64,000 nt of DNA. Origin: Phytophthora colocasiae. Taxonomy: Eukaryota > Oomycota > Peronosporomycetes > Peronosporales > Peronosporaceae. The notes beneath the pieces are model-generated. The model worked only from the letters and a program-made list of their open reading frames with translations. It searched no databases and was not told the DNA's origin. Numbering within the stretch: position 1 is the stretch's first letter; every line of letters starts with the position of its first letter. Of the stretch, positions 60,973-64,000 are shown piece after piece. Position numbers and translations under genes: made by a program. The stretch is taken from the NCBI GenBank assembly GCA_018806915.1, contig JAGKQI010000021.1:310001-374000 (forward strand), given 5' to 3'.

Positions 60973-63900
60973 TCAGTCTTGCTTAGCAGAATCACTGAAT
61001 GCATTCTCAAGTGATCTGGATGCACGCGCTTGCTGCTCTCGTTTCTTTTTTTCTGCAACAATCTGGGGTTCCTTGAGTTTGTACAATGCCGAAACTAACC
61101 GAATGTTTCCTTTAGCAGAAAACAGTTTATTCGGGAAATAGAATCTATGAAATTTCTGCCAGCACGTGAGATCAACATCAGGGCACATGTAGGCCTTCGG
61201 CTTGTCACAATAAACACCACGACATAAGCACACATTGTGCTTCCCACAGAAATCTGTCTTCTCGGTCGGCCATCGATCTTCCCAACGACAAACGACACAT
61301 CCTCTGCGCTTTCGGCCGCAATTTTGGAAAACTTGACGCGATGCTACCGCTGTGCAATCCTTTCGGGGGCTGTAATCCGTCTTAGTAGACACGAATAGTT
61401 CTCTTGGGATAGTGTGGTTTTCAGCGTCTTCCACGTCGTTTCTCAAACATGTAGCCTCAAACGCCATTCTACTGTCACTAGGAGCGTCCACCCACCGTCC
61501 AGAAATCAGCTCAGATGCAAGTTCAATTACAAACTTCCTGTGGGGATCACGTTGCTTCGATACATCAAGCACGCAACGGCGAGTGAGATAAGCATTTGAT
61601 CTTGCTACATCGAGCAGCGCTAATGCCAACTTTTTGTGCCACTTTTTGTAGGAATGACCATCGGCTAGAGAGAATCGGGCACGAATTTGATCAAGCCGAT
61701 CCACGCCCTGCATGAATTGGTTGTAGTTTTTCACAGAAACAGGAGCTGAGAACGATTGGGCTGTGGCTCCAACTTGGCGTTCGACGTGTCCAATGCCAGA
61801 TCCATCGGCATTAGATACAATCTGAACCACATTACCGTCACACCACGAAGCGGCAACCATATCGTGTTCGGCAGAAACCCCTTGCCGGAAATCACCACGA
61901 GACGAGTGATTCTTGTCCAGCATTGTGTGACGTGGAAAATGTTTACTTGTTCCACGTACTGTGCCGCGTCCATAAAGCCCCCGCAAACGCAATGCTTGTA
62001 GCAGTTGAACGGACGTATAATAGTTATCCGTGTTCAGTATGCGGTTTGATCCATAGATTGGCCGAGCCACCTCCAGTACAAGACTGCGAATGGCCGAGAC
62101 CTTTTCTGTAATCCATTGCTGCCGCAGCTGCATTGCCTCATCAGCCGAAACCACCCCATCGAGTCGGTCAACGATATCACTATTGCAATGTAATCTGTAA
62201 TTGATTGCCACCCATGTTGTTGCACAACACAACATGTATAATCGAAAGTGATATTTACCAGTCGGCTTCATAGGGTTGTACATGATCATGTGACGGCCGA
62301 ACTTGGAACGACAGGCTATGCTGGACTCGTCCAGCGCCACGTTACGACCAATATCAATGTACCGACCGCCGGTACATTTCAACAAATTCAGTAACGGGCG
62401 GATACGAGCTGCAGGATCGCTGTTAGCTGGAGGCGGTGCTGCAACGAAACAAAAGCATTTGCGGATTAACTTGAAGCGTCTCAATGACATGATCATCTCA
62501 AGTCCAGACGAATTTCCTTTTCCCACAATCATGTCTTCTGGTTGAATGCCCCAATAATTTGCGTACTCGCCCTTGTCATTGATGCTCATGTAGAAAAGAA
62601 TCCCAACAAACTTCAGTAGTTCGGTCAATGTTACGGCAGGCTGCAGCTTCACACCTTTCACAACTCCATAGGCATTGGTTTCGTTCACAACCTGACGCCA
62701 AAAATACAACGGGATGTAGGCAAGAAAACTTGATGAGGCTGAATGTGTGAAGAGCCGAATGCTATCCGACCTCACGCGAGTGTTTGTTGAGCCGTCACTA
62801 TGGCTGTAGAGATCTGTTGGGGCTTTCAGATCCAGTCTAGGGTCAAATTTCATACTTTTCACAGCTTCCACCTCACCTAAGCTTGCCGGTATAGGTCTTT
62901 CAAGGTCAAATTCATCCCGATTCTCCATTTCAACGAGATCCTCTATTGTAGCATCCGAAGGGAGAGACTCATTTTCTGGAACAGTGGTCAACGCATTCCA
63001 AGTCGGCTTTGCTGTAGTTCGTGTAAGAAGCCGGTAGTTTTCAATGCCACGTTGAACAACGCCAATTTCGACCGAGTGAACTTGATTCTGAAACAAGCTG
63101 TCCAGCCATCGAATTTCATACAGAACAGTCTTCTTTTTCGCGGTTCGCCTACAAACACGGCCAACTAAATACGAATTGCCCACTTGGGTTAAGACTGGCT
63201 TCAATATCTTCGTTACCATCCACTGTTCTTTGGTAGGCGTAAAAGCAACCAAACTGTCCACATACAACTCCGAAGTGACCTCTGCTTGATTTGAGTGTTC
63301 GCTGTCCCCAATTATTTGTCCCGCTTCCGGAGCAACAATATCATCTCTTTCTCCACACGCTACACCACATTGAACTCTTCCATGCCCAGCCATCCCTGCC
63401 CCTTCAAGTATACGATCACCGGGTTCTTCACCACATTCTGAAACCACTTCTACTTGATCATCAAGCTCAAATTCTTCTTCTCCGCCTGTATGAACATCGT
63501 GTAATTCTTCACGACCAGAACCATTTTGATCATCACCAGAATTGATTTGGGCTGCCCTAAATTCAACACCACCGTCTTCTTCTCCCACATCGCCATCATG
63601 GCGGCCGACTAGAATAGGCTTACGTGTGCCACTGCATAATGCTTCGATGTGGCGGGCTTCCACTTCATGGTCATTTTGGAAATTATCTTCTCCAACATCT
63701 TCCACGTAATCAACCTCTGCTTGCATGGCTTCGCCTTGGTCTTCTTCATGACGACGGGTATGAACACCTCGACCTCCAACATCACCGAGGATTCCGGTTT
63801 CGCAATTGGTGACAGTCTTACCAGCGTCGGTGCCACCATCATCGATTCTCTTGTTTTGAATTACGTCACTGTCCAATTGCCCAAACTCCAAAGCGGTTTG

Positions 63901-64000
63901 GAAACGAGAACCGGTCGGCAAAACCGTCACAATGCCACCTTTGACTCGAATAGCTGGATCATTGAGACTGCTATAGTACATCACTAAAGCATCTTCGCCA
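60973..64000 (-). CDS. large piggyBac-like transposase 3 (open at the right edge)
   Basis: A single frame of at least 1003 codons that stays open to the window edge; the ATG at 63981 is internal to the frame, so the true start may lie outside. It has an acidic N-terminal third and an SH3/chromo-like middle (GRVCRRTAKKKTVLYEIRWL). The DDE_Tnp_1_7 core has catalytic Asp in VALDESSIACRSKFG (~555), NTDNYYTSVQLLQALR (~655) and FMQGVDRLDQIRARF (~762). A Cys-rich C-terminal finger follows (RGCVVCRWEDRW ... FCGKHNVCLCRGVYC). No stop or frameshift is seen, unlike the two other piggyBac relics here. The stop codon lies at the junction with PDR sequence, so the native C-terminus and 3' TIR are missing. 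It may encode an active or recently active protein. Confidence 0.82.
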   Translation of the reverse strand, partial: GEDALVMYYSSLNDPAIRVKGGIVTVLPTGSRFQTALEFGQLDSDVIQNKRIDDGGTDAGKTVTNCETGILGDVGGRGVHTRRHEEDQGEAMQAEVDYVEDVGEDNFQNDHEVEARHIEALCSGTRKPILVGRHDGDVGEEDGGVEFRAAQINSGDDQNGSGREELHDVHTGGEEEFELDDQVEVVSECGEEPGDRILEGAGMAGHGRVQCGVACGERDDIVAPEAGQIIGDSEHSNQAEVTSELYVDSLVAFTPTKEQWMVTKILKPVLTQVGNSYLVGRVCRRTAKKKTVLYEIRWLDSLFQNQVHSVEIGVVQRGIENYRLLTRTTAKPTWNALTTVPENESLPSDATIEDLVEMENRDEFDLERPIPASLGEVEAVKSMKFDPRLDLKAPTDLYSHSDGSTNTRVRSDSIRLFTHSASSSFLAYIPLYFWRQVVNETNAYGVVKGVKLQPAVTLTELLKFVGILFYMSINDKGEYANYWGIQPEDMIVGKGNSSGLEMIMSLRRFKLIRKCFCFVAAPPPANSDPAARIRPLLNLLKCTGGRYIDIGRNVALDESSIACRSKFGRHMIMYNPMKPTGKYHFRLYMLCCATTWVAINYRLHCNSDIVDRLDGVVSADEAMQLRQQWITEKVSAIRSLVLEVARPIYGSNRILNTDNYYTSVQLLQALRLRGLYGRGTVRGTSKHFPRHTMLDKNHSSRGDFRQGVSAEHDMVAASWCDGNVVQIVSNADGSGIGHVERQVGATAQSFSAPVSVKNYNQFMQGVDRLDQIRARFSLADGHSYKKWHKKLALALLDVARSNAYLTRRCVLDVSKQRDPHRKFVIELASELISGRWVDAPSDSRMAFEATCLRNDVEDAENHTIPRELFVSTKTDYSPRKDCTAVASRQVFQNCGRKRRGCVVCRWEDRWPTEKTDFCGKHNVCLCRGVYCDKPKAYMCPDVDLTCWQKFHRFYFPNKLFSAKGNIRLVSALYKLKEPQIVAEKKKREQQARASRSLENAFSDSAKQD

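Noticed and set aside
63291..63987. Plus-strand ORFs at the right edge
   Set aside because: They lie antisense to the acidic N-terminus of the piggyBac-like protein and are low-complexity shadows.
1..64000. tRNA or rRNA genes
   Set aside because: No cloverleaf with A and B boxes and no rRNA-like conserved stretch was found by reading; a tRNAscan-SE or Infernal run would be decisive.

Overview
The window is eukaryotic and very probably from an oomycete of the Phytophthora type. It holds a Crinkler (CRN) effector gene with LFLAK and HVLVVVP-like motifs, a DOT1-like methyltransferase, PDR-type ABC transporter fragments, short introns of 50-110 bp, and two genes (21.4 kb and 41.8 kb) preceded by the same oomycete-type core promoter, TCATTCC followed by GAATTTG. 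No tRNA, rRNA or CRISPR array was seen.

Layout. 1-12355: two nested minus-strand copies (A, B) of a defective Ty3/gypsy retrotransposon. Both have a 2.48-kb terminal-inverted-repeat (TIR) element inserted in gag; that element carries a plus-strand coiled-coil ORF. 12356-13721: a broken copia fragment that B interrupts. 13722-14935: a truncated duplicate of a leucine-rich repeat (LRR) gene. 15.5-17.0 kb: a four-helix membrane protein. 17166-18630: a hAT transposase fragment. 18631-20616: truncated gypsy copy C, lying next to a host exon that has lost the rest of its gene. 21407-22016: a frameshifted WrbA-type quinone reductase. 23.2-26.7 kb: piggyBac-like pseudogene 1. 27.1-29.3 kb: a DUF7869-like transposase relic. 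30554-31861: an intact CRN effector. 32571-35003: a MULE with a MITE inside its right TIR, sitting in the promoter of the full LRR gene (35084-37075).

37-43 kb is the most gene-like part: a patatin-like lipase, a PX-neutral sphingomyelinase fusion, and a papain-type protease pseudogene joined to an antisense ankyrin fragment. 44.5-45.5 kb: piggyBac relic 2. 46.7-48.1 kb: a small intron-containing gene and a zinc-finger ORF. 49011-55588: a 1.34-kb inverted repeat around an EF-hand membrane protein with an in-frame stop and a DOT1-like methyltransferase. 55852-57348: an unusual zinc finger/chromo/cysteine-peptidase-like protein. 57.4-60.2 kb: a kinesin fragment, a helical protein fragment and a PI31 proteasome regulator. 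60.2-64.0 kb: PDR fragments in both orientations and a large piggyBac-like transposase with all three catalytic aspartates.

The genes do not form a pathway. This looks like a repeat-rich, rearranged compartment in which effector, lipase, protease and transporter genes lie among nested transposons. The most unusual signal is in the gypsy family. Its LTR and gag-pol sequence is an almost continuous series of short perfect hairpins, about one per 30-40 bases, through regions that encode conserved protein motifs. The inserted passenger ORF and neighbouring genes lack this pattern. The same family carries a canonical -1 frameshift signal. It also appears to have spread after acquiring an amber stop, an opal stop (seen in both copies that cover the site) and the TIR insertion.
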